DNA of 64,000 bases, from contig NZ_CP073346.1 of NCBI RefSeq assembly GCF_024397895.1, positions 124,001 through 188,000 of the forward strand. Reading direction: 5' to 3'. This DNA comes from Pseudomonas benzenivorans (GTDB lineage: Bacteria > Pseudomonadota > Gammaproteobacteria > Pseudomonadales > Pseudomonadaceae). The notes under the pieces are model-generated. The model had not been told where the DNA came from. It searched no databases and was given only the letters and a program-made list of their open reading frames with translations. Of this stretch, positions 8,229 through 17,800 are shown one piece after another (within the stretch, counting starts at the first letter, position 1; every line of letters starts with the position of its first letter). The translations under genes were made by a program, and so were the position numbers.

Positions 8229-8456
8229 TCAGCCCGTCTGCTCCAGATAGCGACTCACCTCAGGTGTCGGTCGCCGCGCCTTGGGCTCGAACTCGCGGCC
8301 GGCCTGGTGCAGGTTGAGCTTCTGCTGGCCGAACGCCAGCGCACTGCGACCGCCACCAAAACGTTCGTGACGCATGCCCAGCACGCGCTGGTAAAAGCTC
8401 ACGGTTACGTCGAGGTCGGCAACGGTCAGCACCAGGTGATCCAGACGCTCGATCAT
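8229..8456 (-). CDS. Internally deleted VOC (glyoxalase-superfamily) protein
   Basis: Encodes 75 residues. The first about 60 (MIERLDHLVLTVADLDVTVS... to FEPKARRPTP) match a vicinal-oxygen-chelate family of about 125 residues, including the first metal His in LDHLVLTV. The sequence then jumps straight to EVSRYLEQTG, which resembles the normal C terminus of this family (...GNLIEVSRYL) and includes the usual metal Glu. About 50 residues covering the central strands are therefore missing, with the frame kept. It starts 2 bases after the stop of the upstream channel gene, so it is still positioned for coupled translation. Probably inactive, or an obligate partner of another VOC; I treat it as a decayed gene with an open frame. 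Confidence 0.7.
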   Translation of the reverse strand: MIERLDHLVLTVADLDVTVSFYQRVLGMRHERFGGGRSALAFGQQKLNLHQAGREFEPKARRPTPEVSRYLEQTG

Positions 8457-8458
8457 GT

Positions 8459-9082
8459 TCAGTCCCGATCGAGCAAGTGAAAGCGCGGCAGCGAAAAACT
8501 CCAGCGAATCGCCGCCATGCGAATGCCCAGCACGGTGAGCATGGCGATTCCGGTGTCGAGCCAGTGCGGCGTGTTGAGCAGGCGCAGGCCGATGAACACC
8601 AGCGCGCCGGCGATGCAGGCGGTGGCGTAGATTTCCTTCTTGAAGATCAGCGGTATTTCGTTGCAGATGACATCGCGCATCACCCCACCGGCGACACCGG
8701 TCATGACCCCCATGATCACCGCCGTACTGAAGGGTACGTCGTGCTGCATGGCTACTTCAGTGCCGATCACGGTGAACACGGCCAGGCCGAAGGCGTCGGC
8801 GATCAGCAAGCCGGTTTCATGGATGGGCTGGGTCAGGCGAACCCAGACCACGGTGCCGACTGCCGCCAGGGTCGCCACCGCGATATAGGTGTCGTCGCGA
8901 ATCCAGCTGACCGGGTGGTTGTCCAGAATCAGGTCGCGCAGCGTGCCGCCACCCAGCGCGGTGATCACTGCGATGACCATCACGCCGAACAGGTCCATGG
9001 ACTTGCGCCCGGCCATAAGGGCGCCGGTGATGGCGAACACCGCCACGCCGAACAAGTCGGCCAGATAGAAAAGCTGCGTCAT
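8459..9082 (-). CDS. TRIC-type (UPF0126/YicG) inner-membrane cation channel protein
   Basis: Seven-helix membrane protein of the trimeric intracellular cation channel family, with the duplicated UPF0126 repeat. Repeat one: LFGVAVFAITGALMAGRKSM with ITALGGGTLRDLIL; repeat two: AFGLAVFTVIGTEVAM with MTGVAGGVMRDVIC. The two GGG/GGV-RD motifs mark the ion-path helices. 207 residues from the ATG at 9082; the longer frame to 9121 would overlap gor and lacks family similarity. Starts 7 bases after the gor stop and ends 2 bases before the VOC start, so gor, this gene and the VOC remnant form one operon. Bacterial homologues conduct potassium; the physiological role is unsettled. Confidence 0.88.
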   Translation of the reverse strand: MTQLFYLADLFGVAVFAITGALMAGRKSMDLFGVMVIAVITALGGGTLRDLILDNHPVSWIRDDTYIAVATLAAVGTVVWVRLTQPIHETGLLIADAFGLAVFTVIGTEVAMQHDVPFSTAVIMGVMTGVAGGVMRDVICNEIPLIFKKEIYATACIAGALVFIGLRLLNTPHWLDTGIAMLTVLGIRMAAIRWSFSLPRFHLLDRD

Positions 9083-9089
9083 GCTGCCT

Positions 9090-10448
9090 TCAGGATGCGA
9101 CGGGAGCGCGCATGGTAACAAACTCTTCGGCGGCGGTCGGATGCACGCCTATGGTGTCGTCGAACACCTGCTTGGTCGCACCCGCTTTCAGGGCAACGGC
9201 CAGTCCCTGCACGATTTCGCCGGCCTCCGGCCCGACCATATGGCAGCCCAGCACGCGATCGCTGTCGGCATCCACCACCAGTTTCATCAGGGTGCGCTCC
9301 TGGCTTTCGGTGAGTGTCAGCTTCATGGGGCGGAAGCGGCTCTCGTAGACCTTCACCTGGTGCCCTGCCGCCCTCGCCTGCTCCTCGGTCAGGCCGACGG
9401 TGCCAATGTTCGGCAAGCTGAATACGGCGGTGGGGATGGTCTGGTAGTCGACGCCACGGTACTCGTCCGGCTTGAACAAGCGGCGGGCCACTGCCATGCC
9501 CTCGGCCAGGGCGACAGGCGTCAGCTGCACCCGGCCGATCACGTCGCCCACGGCGAGAATCGATGGCGAGCTGGTCTGGAAGTGCTCATCGACCTGGATA
9601 TAGCCCTTCTCGTTCAGTGCCACCGCAGTGTTTTCCAGGCCCAGGTCGTCCAGCATCGGCCGCCGGCCGGTGGCATAGAAGACGCAATCGGTCGCCAGTA
9701 CGCGGCCATCCTGCAGGGTCGCCAGGAGGCTGCCATCGGCCTGCTTGTCGATGCGCGTGATGTCGCTATTGAACTGCAGGTCCATTCCACGCTTGCTCAG
9801 CTCTTCGCGCAAATGCCGGCGAACGGCGCCGTCGAAGCCGCGCAGGAACAATTCGCCGCGATACAGCAGCGAGGTTTCGGCGCCCAGACCCTGGAAGATC
9901 GACGCGAACTCGACGGCGATATAGCCACCGCCGACGACCAGCACACGCTTGGGCAGTTGCTCGAGGAAGAACGCCTGATTGGAGTTGATCGCATGCTTGC
10001 AGCCCGGAAAATCCGGAATGTAGGGCCAGCCGCCAGTCGCGATGAGGATGTGCTTGGCGCTGTAACGCTGGCCATCGAGCTCCACGCTGTGATCGTCGAG
10101 CAAGCGCGCATGCCCTTCGAGCAGGGTCACGCCGCTGTTGACCAAGAGGTTGCGGTAGATGCCATTGAGCCGCTGGATCTCCCGGTTCTTGTTGCCAATC
10201 AGCGTCGACCAATCGAACTGTGCACCGCCGAGGGACCAGCCGAAGCCGCTGGCCTGCTCGAAGTCTTCGCTGAAGTGGGCGCCATACACCAATAGTTTCT
10301 TCGGCACACAGCCCACGTTGACGCAGGTACCGCCCAGGTAGCGGCTTTCCGCCACGGCCACGCGCGCGCCATAGCCTGCGGCAAAGCGCGCCGCGCGCAC
10401 GCCACCCGAGCCGGCGCCGATCACAAACAGGTCGAAGTCGTAATTCAT
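9090..10448 (-). CDS. gor: Glutathione reductase (NADPH)
   Basis: FAD-dependent disulfide reductase regenerating GSH from GSSG in the cytoplasm. FAD-binding motif [18 protein letters not shown] at the N terminus, redox-active disulfide [13 protein letters not shown] near residues 40-50, NAD(P)-binding motif [20 protein letters not shown], the second FAD motif [21 protein letters not shown], and the C-terminal catalytic dyad region [13 protein letters not shown]. 452 residues, normal length. The ATG at 10448 is preceded by a perfect AAGGAGG; an in-frame extension to 10484 was rejected. First gene of a leftward operon with the TRIC channel and VOC remnant, and divergent from a second VOC gene. 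The order gor, VOC protein, galU, ugd is also seen in P. aeruginosa. Confidence 0.95.
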   Translation of the reverse strand: MNYDFDLFVIGAGSGGVRAARFAAGYGARVAVAESRYLGGTCVNVGCVPKKLLVYGAHFSEDFEQASGFGWSLGGAQFDWSTLIGNKNREIQRLNGIYRNLLVNSGVTLLEGHARLLDDHSVELDGQRYSAKHILIATGGWPYIPDFPGCKHAINSNQAFFLEQLPKRVLVVGGGYIAVEFASIFQGLGAETSLLYRGELFLRGFDGAVRRHLREELSKRGMDLQFNSDITRIDKQADGSLLATLQDGRVLATDCVFYATGRRPMLDDLGLENTAVALNEKGYIQVDEHFQTSSPSILAVGDVIGRVQLTPVALAEGMAVARRLFKPDEYRGVDYQTIPTAVFSLPNIGTVGLTEEQARAAGHQVKVYESRFRPMKLTLTESQERTLMKLVVDADSDRVLGCHMVGPEAGEIVQGLAVALKAGATKQVFDDTIGVHPTAAEEFVTMRAPVAS

Positions 10449-10544
10449 GCTTAGCCTCCTTAGCAGTTCGCCAGCATACTCCATAGATCACATAATCCTG
10501 AGTGCGGCACCTATGCTTTTAGGGCGTTCTACGGGAGAAATGTC

Positions 10545-10967
10545 ATGCGCCCCACCCTCACCCACCTGGCCCTGCATGTTCCGGACCTGGAAGCCTGCGT
10601 GGCGTTCTACACCGATTTTTGTGGCATGCGGGTCATCCACGAGCGCGCGGGCAAGGGCTCGCGCATCGTCTGGATGGCCGAACCCGGCAAAGAGCACACG
10701 TTCATCTTCGTGATCATGCCAGGCGGCGAGGATCGCCAGCTGGCGGCGGACGATTACAGCCACCTCGGCTTCGCCCTGGAGAGCCGCGAACAGGTCGATG
10801 CGGTTGCCGCCAGGGCGAAGGACGCCGGCTGCCTGATCTGGGCTCCGCGCGACGAACCCTATCCGGTCGGCTATTACTGCGGCTTGCGGGACCCGGCGGG
10901 GAATTACGTGGAGTTCAGCTTCGGCCAGCCCCTGGGGCCGGGCTCAGAGGCAATGCCCATTCCGTGA
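10545..10967 (+). CDS. VOC family protein (glyoxalase/dioxygenase-like)
   Basis: 140-residue vicinal-oxygen-chelate protein with two beta-alpha-beta modules. Metal-ligand candidates are the His in LTHLALHVPDLEACVAFYTD, the His in DDYSHLGFALES and the terminal Glu in DPAGNYVEFSFGQPL; the YYCGLRDPAGNYVEF signature is typical of lactoylglutathione lyase-like enzymes. A GGGAG ribosome site precedes the ATG at 10545. Divergent from gor, so glutathione-linked detoxification (for instance of methylglyoxal-type electrophiles) is a reasonable guess; the exact substrate cannot be read. A hairpin terminator follows between it and convergent galU. Confidence 0.83.
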   Translation: MRPTLTHLALHVPDLEACVAFYTDFCGMRVIHERAGKGSRIVWMAEPGKEHTFIFVIMPGGEDRQLAADDYSHLGFALESREQVDAVAARAKDAGCLIWAPRDEPYPVGYYCGLRDPAGNYVEFSFGQPLGPGSEAMPIP

Positions 10968-10974
10968 AGGCAAG

Positions 10975-10998
10975 AAAGCCACCCGCAGGTGGCCCTTT
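10975..10998. terminator. Bidirectional terminator between VOC gene and galU
   Basis: Hairpin GCCACC / GGTGGC with a CGCA loop, flanked by A residues on the left and T residues on the right, between two converging genes. The T tract is short, so efficiency is uncertain. Confidence 0.6.
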
Positions 10999-11011
10999 GC
11001 TCAGCGATGGC

Positions 11012-11851
11012 TCAGTAAGCCTTGCCGGTCTTGTAGAGGTGCTCGAAGCAGAAGTTGGTGGCGTCGATATAGCCTTCTGCACCGCCACAGTCGAAGCGCT
11101 GGCCCTTGAACTTGTAGGCCAATACGCAGCCATCCTGGGCCTGCTTCATCAATGCGTCGGTGATCTGAATCTCGCCACCCTTGCCCGGCGGAGTGTTTTC
11201 GATGATGTCGAAGATATCCGGGGTGAGGATGTAGCGGCCGATGATCGCGAAATTCGACGGCGCGTCTTCCGGCTTCGGCTTTTCCACCATGTTGTTCACC
11301 CGGTAGATATCATCGCGGATCATTTCACCGGCGATCACCCCGTACTTGTGGGTTTCTTCCGGCGGCACTTCCTGGATCGCGACGATCGAGCAGCGGAACT
11401 GATTATACAGCTTGACCATCTGGCTCAGTACGCCGTCGCCCTCCAGGTTCAGGCACAGGTCATCGGCCAGCACCACGGCGAAGGGTTCATCGCCAATCAA
11501 AGGACGGCCGCTGAGAATGGCATGGCCGAGGCCTTTCATCTCCACCTGACGGGTGTAGGAGAAGGTGCATTCATCGATCAGGCGGCGGATGCCGACCAGG
11601 TACTTCTCCTTGTCGGTGTCGCGGATCTGGTGTTCCAGCTCGTAGCTGATATCGAAATGATCCTCCAACGAGCGCTTGCCGCGACCGGTGACCATGGCGA
11701 TTTCGCTCAGGCCAGCGGCTAAGGCCTCTTCGACGCCGTACTGAATCAGCGGCTTGTTCACCACCGGCAGCATTTCCTTGGGCATGGCCTTGGTTGCAGG
11801 TAGAAAGCGCGTGCCGTAACCGGCGGCTGGGAACAAGCATTTCTTAATCAT
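11012..11851 (-). CDS. galU: UTP--glucose-1-phosphate uridylyltransferase
   Basis: Forms UDP-glucose from UTP and glucose 1-phosphate for LPS core, exopolysaccharide and trehalose synthesis. Nucleotide-binding signature at the N terminus: FPAAGYGTRFLPATKAMPKE followed by MLPVVNKPLIQYGVEEA, then DDLCLN (metal-binding) and GVIAGEM, with VEKPKPEDAPSNFAIIGRYI. 279 residues, identical to the usual Pseudomonas length. The ATG at 11851 has AAGGAG 6 bases upstream. It lies 39 bases downstream of ugd on the same strand, so UDP-glucose production and its oxidation are co-expressed. Ends at a shared terminator with the convergent VOC gene. Confidence 0.96.
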   Translation of the reverse strand: MIKKCLFPAAGYGTRFLPATKAMPKEMLPVVNKPLIQYGVEEALAAGLSEIAMVTGRGKRSLEDHFDISYELEHQIRDTDKEKYLVGIRRLIDECTFSYTRQVEMKGLGHAILSGRPLIGDEPFAVVLADDLCLNLEGDGVLSQMVKLYNQFRCSIVAIQEVPPEETHKYGVIAGEMIRDDIYRVNNMVEKPKPEDAPSNFAIIGRYILTPDIFDIIENTPPGKGGEIQITDALMKQAQDGCVLAYKFKGQRFDCGGAEGYIDATNFCFEHLYKTGKAY

Positions 11852-11890
11852 GGGACTCCTTAACAGGGAACAAAATGCCGACGCAGTCTA

Positions 11891-13252
11891 TCAGGCTGCG
11901 CGGACCATACAACGGCCGAGCACCGGCCGACCAATGCCGCGGTAGAGAAACCCGAGCTCGGCAAGCTGCCTGCCGTCGTAGATATTGCGCCCGTCGAACA
12001 CCACGGGCATGCGCATCAGCGCGCGAACCCGAGTGAAGTCCGGCTGGCGAAACTGCTTCCACTCCGTCACCAGAACCAAGGCATCGGCCCCCTCGACAAC
12101 GCTGTAAGGGGATTCGCTCAGGCGCAGCTGACCGCTCGCTACAGCCTGGCCATAACGGGCGGCGACGCCTGCAGTGGCGACAGGGTCGCAGGCCTGGACG
12201 GTAGCGCCGGCAGCGAGCAACGCGTCCAGCAGGACCAGGCTCGGTGCCTCACGCAGATCATCGGTACCCGGCTTGAAGGCCATGCCCCAGAGCGCCACCA
12301 CTCGCCCCTGCAGGTGGCCGGAAAAATGCTCGCGCAAGAGCTGGAACAGCCAGGTTTTCTGCAGGGCATTGCGGGCCTCGACCGCGCGCAGGATGCCCGG
12401 CTCCAGACCCTCCTGCTCCGCCGTGCGGATCAGCGCGCGCACATCCTTGGGAAAGCAGGAGCCGCCGTAGCCGCAGCCGGCGTAGATAAAATGGGTGCCG
12501 ATGCGACTGTCGCTGCCGATGCCGCGACGGACCTCCTCGATGTCCACGTCAAGGCGCGCGCAGAGCCCGGCCATTTCATTGATGAAGGAAATCTTGGTGG
12601 CCAGAAAGGCATTCGCCGCGTACTTGCTGAACTCCGCTGCGCGCGCACTCATGCACAACAGGCGCTCATGATTGCGCAGGAACGGCGCGTAAAGACGGCG
12701 CAGCAACTCGGTGCTGGCCAGGTCATCGCAACCGATGATCACCCGGTCCGGGCGCATGAAGTCATCGACCGCTGAGCCCTCCTTGAGAAACTCCGGGTTG
12801 CTCGCCACTGCAATCTGGAAACCCTTGCCACGCTGCTCCAAGCGCCTGTTGATCCGCTGCGCGACTCGTTCGGCGGTGCCGACCGGCACCGTGGACTTAT
12901 CGACCACCACGCAAGCACGCTGCAAGATCTCGCCCAGTTCCTCGGCTACCGCCAGGACGTGGGACAAGTCCGCCGACCCATCCTCCCCGCTCGGCGTACC
13001 CACGGCAATGAAGACCACCTCACACTCCGCCACCCCCTCGGCCAGATGCTGACTGAAACTCAGATGCCCGCTGGCCAAGTGCGCCGAGAGCATCGGCTGC
13101 AACCCCGGCTCATAGATCGTCGCCTCACCGCGGTTGAGCCGAGCGACCCGCAACGGATCGCGCTCGACGCAAATCACCCGGTTACCCATTTCCGCAAAAC
13201 ACGCCGCCGCTACCAGACCGACATAGCCTGCCCCGATAATGCAGATCCTCAT
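11891..13252 (-). CDS. ugd: UDP-glucose 6-dehydrogenase
   Basis: Oxidises UDP-glucose to UDP-glucuronate with two NAD+, supplying acidic sugars for surface polysaccharides and, in many pseudomonads, aminoarabinose. NAD-binding Rossmann motif IIGAGYVGLVAAACFAEMG at residues 4-22, the substrate segment NPEFLKEGSAVDDFMRPDR, and the catalytic cysteine in CGYGGSCFPKDVRALI near residue 260; the C-terminal domain has ALWGMAFKPGTDDLREAPS. 453 residues. The ATG at 13252 follows GGAGGGGC. First gene of the ugd-galU pair. The region 13253-13545 upstream also serves the divergent HD-GYP gene. Confidence 0.95.
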   Translation of the reverse strand: MRICIIGAGYVGLVAAACFAEMGNRVICVERDPLRVARLNRGEATIYEPGLQPMLSAHLASGHLSFSQHLAEGVAECEVVFIAVGTPSGEDGSADLSHVLAVAEELGEILQRACVVVDKSTVPVGTAERVAQRINRRLEQRGKGFQIAVASNPEFLKEGSAVDDFMRPDRVIIGCDDLASTELLRRLYAPFLRNHERLLCMSARAAEFSKYAANAFLATKISFINEMAGLCARLDVDIEEVRRGIGSDSRIGTHFIYAGCGYGGSCFPKDVRALIRTAEQEGLEPGILRAVEARNALQKTWLFQLLREHFSGHLQGRVVALWGMAFKPGTDDLREAPSLVLLDALLAAGATVQACDPVATAGVAARYGQAVASGQLRLSESPYSVVEGADALVLVTEWKQFRQPDFTRVRALMRMPVVFDGRNIYDGRQLAELGFLYRGIGRPVLGRCMVRAA

Positions 13253-13490
13253 CGCCGCCCCTCCGAATGTACTGCATCGATTGCAGCCAAAGGGTGTGGC
13301 AGGGATGTGTCGCTCAAGTGACGATGTGATGACCTGGCTTTAGCCGCCGTCACCTAGCTGGTGTGACCAATGACACTCTGGCCTAGCTGAGAACCTGTCA
13401 GCGGCGCCGCGCTCAGCCCTGCCATTCGACGAATGCAGGGAGTGGCAACATTCCAGCAGCAGCTATAGTCATATGCCAGTAGCCTTGGCC

Positions 13491-13496
13491 TATAAT
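13491..13496 (+). promoter_or_regulatory. Sigma-70 -10 element for the HD-GYP gene
   Basis: An exact TATAAT lies 50 bases before the HD-GYP start. No good TTGACA is seen 16-18 bases upstream, so the promoter may depend on an activator. Apart from this, 13253-13545 holds nothing recognisable. Confidence 0.5.
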
Positions 13497-13545
13497 CGAT
13501 CATGGCCTATAGCCAGTTCCGCAATCTGTTTTCCGGAGAGGTGTC

Positions 13546-14778
13546 ATGGATACACGTTCGCTGCCACACACTATCGAGGTAGCGGTTGATGATCTGAGCA
13601 TCGGCATGTACGTCGCCAGACTGGATCGTCCCTGGACGGAGACCCCCTTCCTTTTCCAAGGTTTTCTCATTCGCGAACAGCAGGAGCTGCGTCTTCTCAA
13701 GGAGCACTGCCAGTCTGTCTGGGTCGACGCGAAACAGTCGATCAGCGGGGTGAAGCAACTCGGCCAGGCGGATGACCTCGCCGCGCGACGGGCGGCTATC
13801 GCCAAGGTCAATTTCGACAATCGCATGAAGCAGGCGCAGCCTATCTGGGACGCGGCCCGCGAGTCGTCGCTGCGCATCCTCAATGCGGTCAAGTTCGGTC
13901 AGACGCTCGATGTTGCGACGGTCAAGGAAGTGGTCAAGGAATGCGTCGACCACATCCTCGAGAGCCCCTCTGCCATGCTCTGGCTTGCCCGGATCAAGGA
14001 CAGCGATGAGTACACCGCCGAGCACTGCCTGCGGGTCGGAATCCTCTCGATCGCCCTGGGCCGCGAACTCGGCCTTATGCCGCTGGAGCTCGAACAGGTC
14101 GGCATCTGCGGCATGCTGCACGACGTGGGCAAGCTAAAGGTCCCCGACGAGATCCTGAACAAACCCGGCCGACTGACCGAGGAAGAGTTCAAGATCATGC
14201 AATTGCACTCCATCGAAGGGCGAAAGTTGTTGCTGGCGAACGGGCAGGTTCCCGCGGCGGCGGTAGACGTGGCCTACGCCCATCATGAGCGCATGGATGG
14301 CGGCGGCTACCCCCGAGGACTGAAGGCCAATCAGATCCCCTATTTCGCCAAGATCATTGCCGTGGTCGATGCCTACGACGCCATCAACAGCGACCGCGTC
14401 TACAGCAAGGGCAGATCCACCATGGAGGCGCTGCGCATCCTCTTCGACGAAGTCAACACCCAGTTCGACGAAGAAGTGGTGCTCGCGTTTATCCGCATGG
14501 TCGGCATCTTCCCGCCGGGCGAGATAGTCGAGCTGACCAATGGCCAGGTGGCCATCATCACCGCCTGCTCACCCGACCACAAACTCAAGCCTCGCCTGCT
14601 GATGGTGCTCGACAGCGATAAGAAGCCCTGCAAGCCCAAGGTCATTGACCTGATGAGGAACCCCACTGACCCGAGCGGACAGCCCTACCGGGTCGGCGAA
14701 GTTCACCCCACCGGCGCCTTCGGCATCGATATCGAGGCTTATCGCCGCGAGGGGTTGATCATCCCCGGGCACCTTTAA
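13546..14778 (+). CDS. HD-GYP domain c-di-GMP phosphodiesterase (DUF3391 N terminus)
   Basis: Hydrolyses cyclic di-GMP, the second messenger that controls biofilm and motility. Residues 1-130 form the DUF3391-type domain (VAVDDLSIGMYVARLDRPW, TPFLFQGFLI). The HD-GYP domain follows at about 150-330: HCLRVGILSIALGRELG, the metal-binding pair in MLHDVGKLKVPDEILNKPG, HSIEGRKLL, the AYAHHERMDGGGYPRGL GYP motif, and VVDAYDAINSDRVYSKG. The HD pair, the HHE and the GYP loop are all present, so it should be catalytically competent. 410 residues, cytoplasmic, no membrane helices. Convergent with putA, with only 60 bases between the stop codons. Confidence 0.92.
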   Translation: MDTRSLPHTIEVAVDDLSIGMYVARLDRPWTETPFLFQGFLIREQQELRLLKEHCQSVWVDAKQSISGVKQLGQADDLAARRAAIAKVNFDNRMKQAQPIWDAARESSLRILNAVKFGQTLDVATVKEVVKECVDHILESPSAMLWLARIKDSDEYTAEHCLRVGILSIALGRELGLMPLELEQVGICGMLHDVGKLKVPDEILNKPGRLTEEEFKIMQLHSIEGRKLLLANGQVPAAAVDVAYAHHERMDGGGYPRGLKANQIPYFAKIIAVVDAYDAINSDRVYSKGRSTMEALRILFDEVNTQFDEEVVLAFIRMVGIFPPGEIVELTNGQVAIITACSPDHKLKPRLLMVLDSDKKPCKPKVIDLMRNPTDPSGQPYRVGEVHPTGAFGIDIEAYRREGLIIPGHL

Positions 14779-14838
14779 CGCTCCTTCCTATTTGTCGCGC
14801 CGACGGCGGGCTGACCGCCACGGCGATCTACGCGACCA

Positions 14839-17800
14839 CTACTCCATCGTGAACAACGAGGCGTTGCCGCCAGAGGCGGTGGTGTCGATGCTCACTGCGC
14901 GTTCGAGCACGAAACGGTGGAGATAGGCCGGGCTTCCGGCGAGCGGGCAACCTGGCGCGCCGTCCGCGTGCCCGTCCAGCGCGAACGGAATCAACGGCCG
15001 AATCGCGCCGTCGCATTCGGCAAGGGTACGGTTGAGCGCCTTGGCCAGCGTATGCGGGCCGGCCAGGGCGACAGCATCCACGCGCGCGTCTTCGACCAGC
15101 TCCTTGAGCGTCGCATCGTCGCCGGTCGCCAGCGCGCCAAGCGCTTCCTTCGGCACCCCGGCTTCAAGCAATAGGCGCTGCAGCTCGCTGGCCACCCGTT
15201 CGACCTCATGCCACAGCACCACGGTATTGCCGGCAGCCAGGGCCGCGCCGCACTGCGCGGCGAGCGCGGCGAAGCCGCTGCCGGCGGCCGCCAAACAGAC
15301 GACCAGTCCGCGCGGCGGCGACCTCAGTTCATTGCGCTCGCCGGTAGGCCCGGGCAGCTCCACGGGTTCGGCCAGCTCCGCTTCGGCCTGGGCGGCGTAG
15401 AATCGCAGCGCCTCGGCGGCGCGACCGATACCCTGCACGCCGTCCGGATCGTGTATGCCAAGCGCTTGTACCGAGGCCTCGATCGCCGCCGCCGCCTTCT
15501 CCAGCAAGGCGGCACGCTCGCCGACCGCGAGCGCAGACCAATCTTCCGCGGCGGATCGTGCATCCCGGAGCGCACGGTCGAGGCGCTCGCGCGATACCCC
15601 CGCCATCACCGGCGTCTCACCGCCGGAAGCAACGGCTGTTTGTAGCGATGCGCCATCCACCACCTCGCTCGCGAAGCGCTGCAGATAGTGCGGCCCGCCC
15701 GCTTTCGGGCCGGTGCCCGAGAGGCCTTCGCCACCGAAGGGTTGCACGCCGACCACTGCGCCGATCTGATTGCGGTTCACGTAGGCATTGCCTGCCCGCA
15801 CCTGGTCGAGGATGAGATCGCGGGTTTCGTCGACGCGGGTGTGGATGCCGTGGGTCAGTCCGTAGCCTGTCGCGTTGATGGTCTCGACGACCTTGCCGAT
15901 CTGCTCGCCGGGAAAGCGGATGACGTGCAGCACCGGACCGAACACCTCGCGCTTCAGCCGCGAGATGCTGTCGAGCTCGAAGGCGATCGGCCCGACGAAG
16001 CTACCCTTGCCACTGCTCGGCCCCGGCTTGACCTGCTTGAGCAGCTTCGCCTCGCCGCGCATGCGCTTGATGTGCCTGTCGAGCAACCCCTTCGCCTCAT
16101 CGTCGATGACCGGCCCGATATCCGTGGACAGCTGGGCCGGGTCGCCGACGTTAAGCTCCTCCATCGCGCCACAGATCATCTTCAGCATCTTGTCGGCGAC
16201 GTCCTCCTGCACGAACAGCACGCGCAGCGCCGAACAACGCTGGCCGGCGCTCTGGAAGGCCGACATGACCACGTCGCGCGCAACCTGCTCGGGCAGTGCG
16301 CTGGAGTCGACGATCATCGCGTTCAGGCCGCCGGTCTCGGCGATCAGCGGGCAAAGCGCGCCGTCACGCCGCGCGAGCGTGCGGTTGATGAGCTGGGCCA
16401 CCTCGGTCGAACCGGTGAAGCACACGCCACTGACCCGCGCATCGGCAACCAGCGCGCCGCCGACACGGGCACCGTCGCCCGGCAACAGGTGCAGCACGCC
16501 GGCGGGGATGCCGGCGCGGTGCATGAGCCGCACACCGGCTGCAGCAATCAACGGTGTCTGCTCGGCGGGCTTGGCCACCACCGCGTTGCCCGCGACCAGC
16601 GCCGCGGTGATCTGGCCGGTGAAGATCGCCAGCGGGAAGTTCCACGGGCTGATGCAACAGAACACCCCGCCACCCTGCAGGCGCGCCTCTCGGCCCGCGT
16701 CGGCCGGCAGGCGCAGGCGCACCGGCTGACCGAAATCGAGTTCGGCGCGCTGGGCGTAGTAACGGCAGAAATCAACCGCCTCGCGCACCTCGGCGAGCGC
16801 ATCCGCAAGCGTCTTGCCCGCCTCGCGCACGGCCATGGCCATCAACTGCGGTGCCTCCTCCTCCATCAGCTCGGCGAGGCGGCGCAGGGCCGCAGCCCGC
16901 TCGGCGACCGGGGTGGCGGCCCAGTCGGCGGCATGACGCTGGGCGCTGGCCAGCGCCTGCTCGACGTCCTCATCCGTTGCCTCGCTTGCCTGGCCGACAA
17001 TGCGCCCGCGGTCCGCCGGACTCAGCACGTCGCGGACGTCGCGCTCGCGCTCCTGGCCATCGATGATCGGGCCGGCGCGCCAGCTGTCCTGATCGGCGGC
17101 CGCCATCGAGCGGGCAAGTTCGCCTAACGCAGCGCGATCGAACAGGTCGCGCCCGGCGAAGTTCGCCCGCCCGGGGCCGTACAGGTCGCGCGGCTGCGGG
17201 ATGTGCGGATGGGGGATGTAGGACAGCGCCTGCACCTGGGCGACCGGATCCGCGATGATCGCCTCGACCGGCAGCGACTCGTCCTGAATGCGGTTGACGA
17301 ACGAGCTGTTGGCGCCGTTTTCCAGCAGCCGGCGCACCAGGTAGGCGAGCAGGTCCTCGTGCCCCCCGACCGGGGCATAGATGCGGCACGGCATGCCGAT
17401 ACGCTTGTCTTCGACCACACCCTCATAGAGTTCCTCGCCCATGCCGTGCAGGCGCTGAAACTCGAAGCCGCCCTCGCCACCGGCGTACTCCAACACGCTG
17501 GCAATCGAATGGGCATTGTGGGTGGCGAACTGCGGATAGAAGACATCGCGGTTCGCGAGCAGTTTGCGCGCACAGGCAAGGTATGCCACGTCGGTGTTCA
17601 TCTTGCGCGTGTAGACCGGATAGCCGGGCAGCGCCAACTCCTGGGAGAGCTTGATTTCCGCATCCCAGTAGGCGCCCTTGACCAGGCGCACCATCAGCCG
17701 GCGACCGTGGCGGCGGGCCATGTCCGCCAGCCAGTCGATGACGAAGGGCGCGCGCTTCTGATAGGCCTGCACGACGACGCCGAAGCCGTCCCAGCCCTTG

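Noticed and set aside
15688..17127. Long rightward open frame (479 codons) opposite putA
   Set aside because: It is antisense to the P5C dehydrogenase part of putA, has low-complexity Arg/Gly/His-rich translation and no family signal. Long antisense frames are expected at this GC content.
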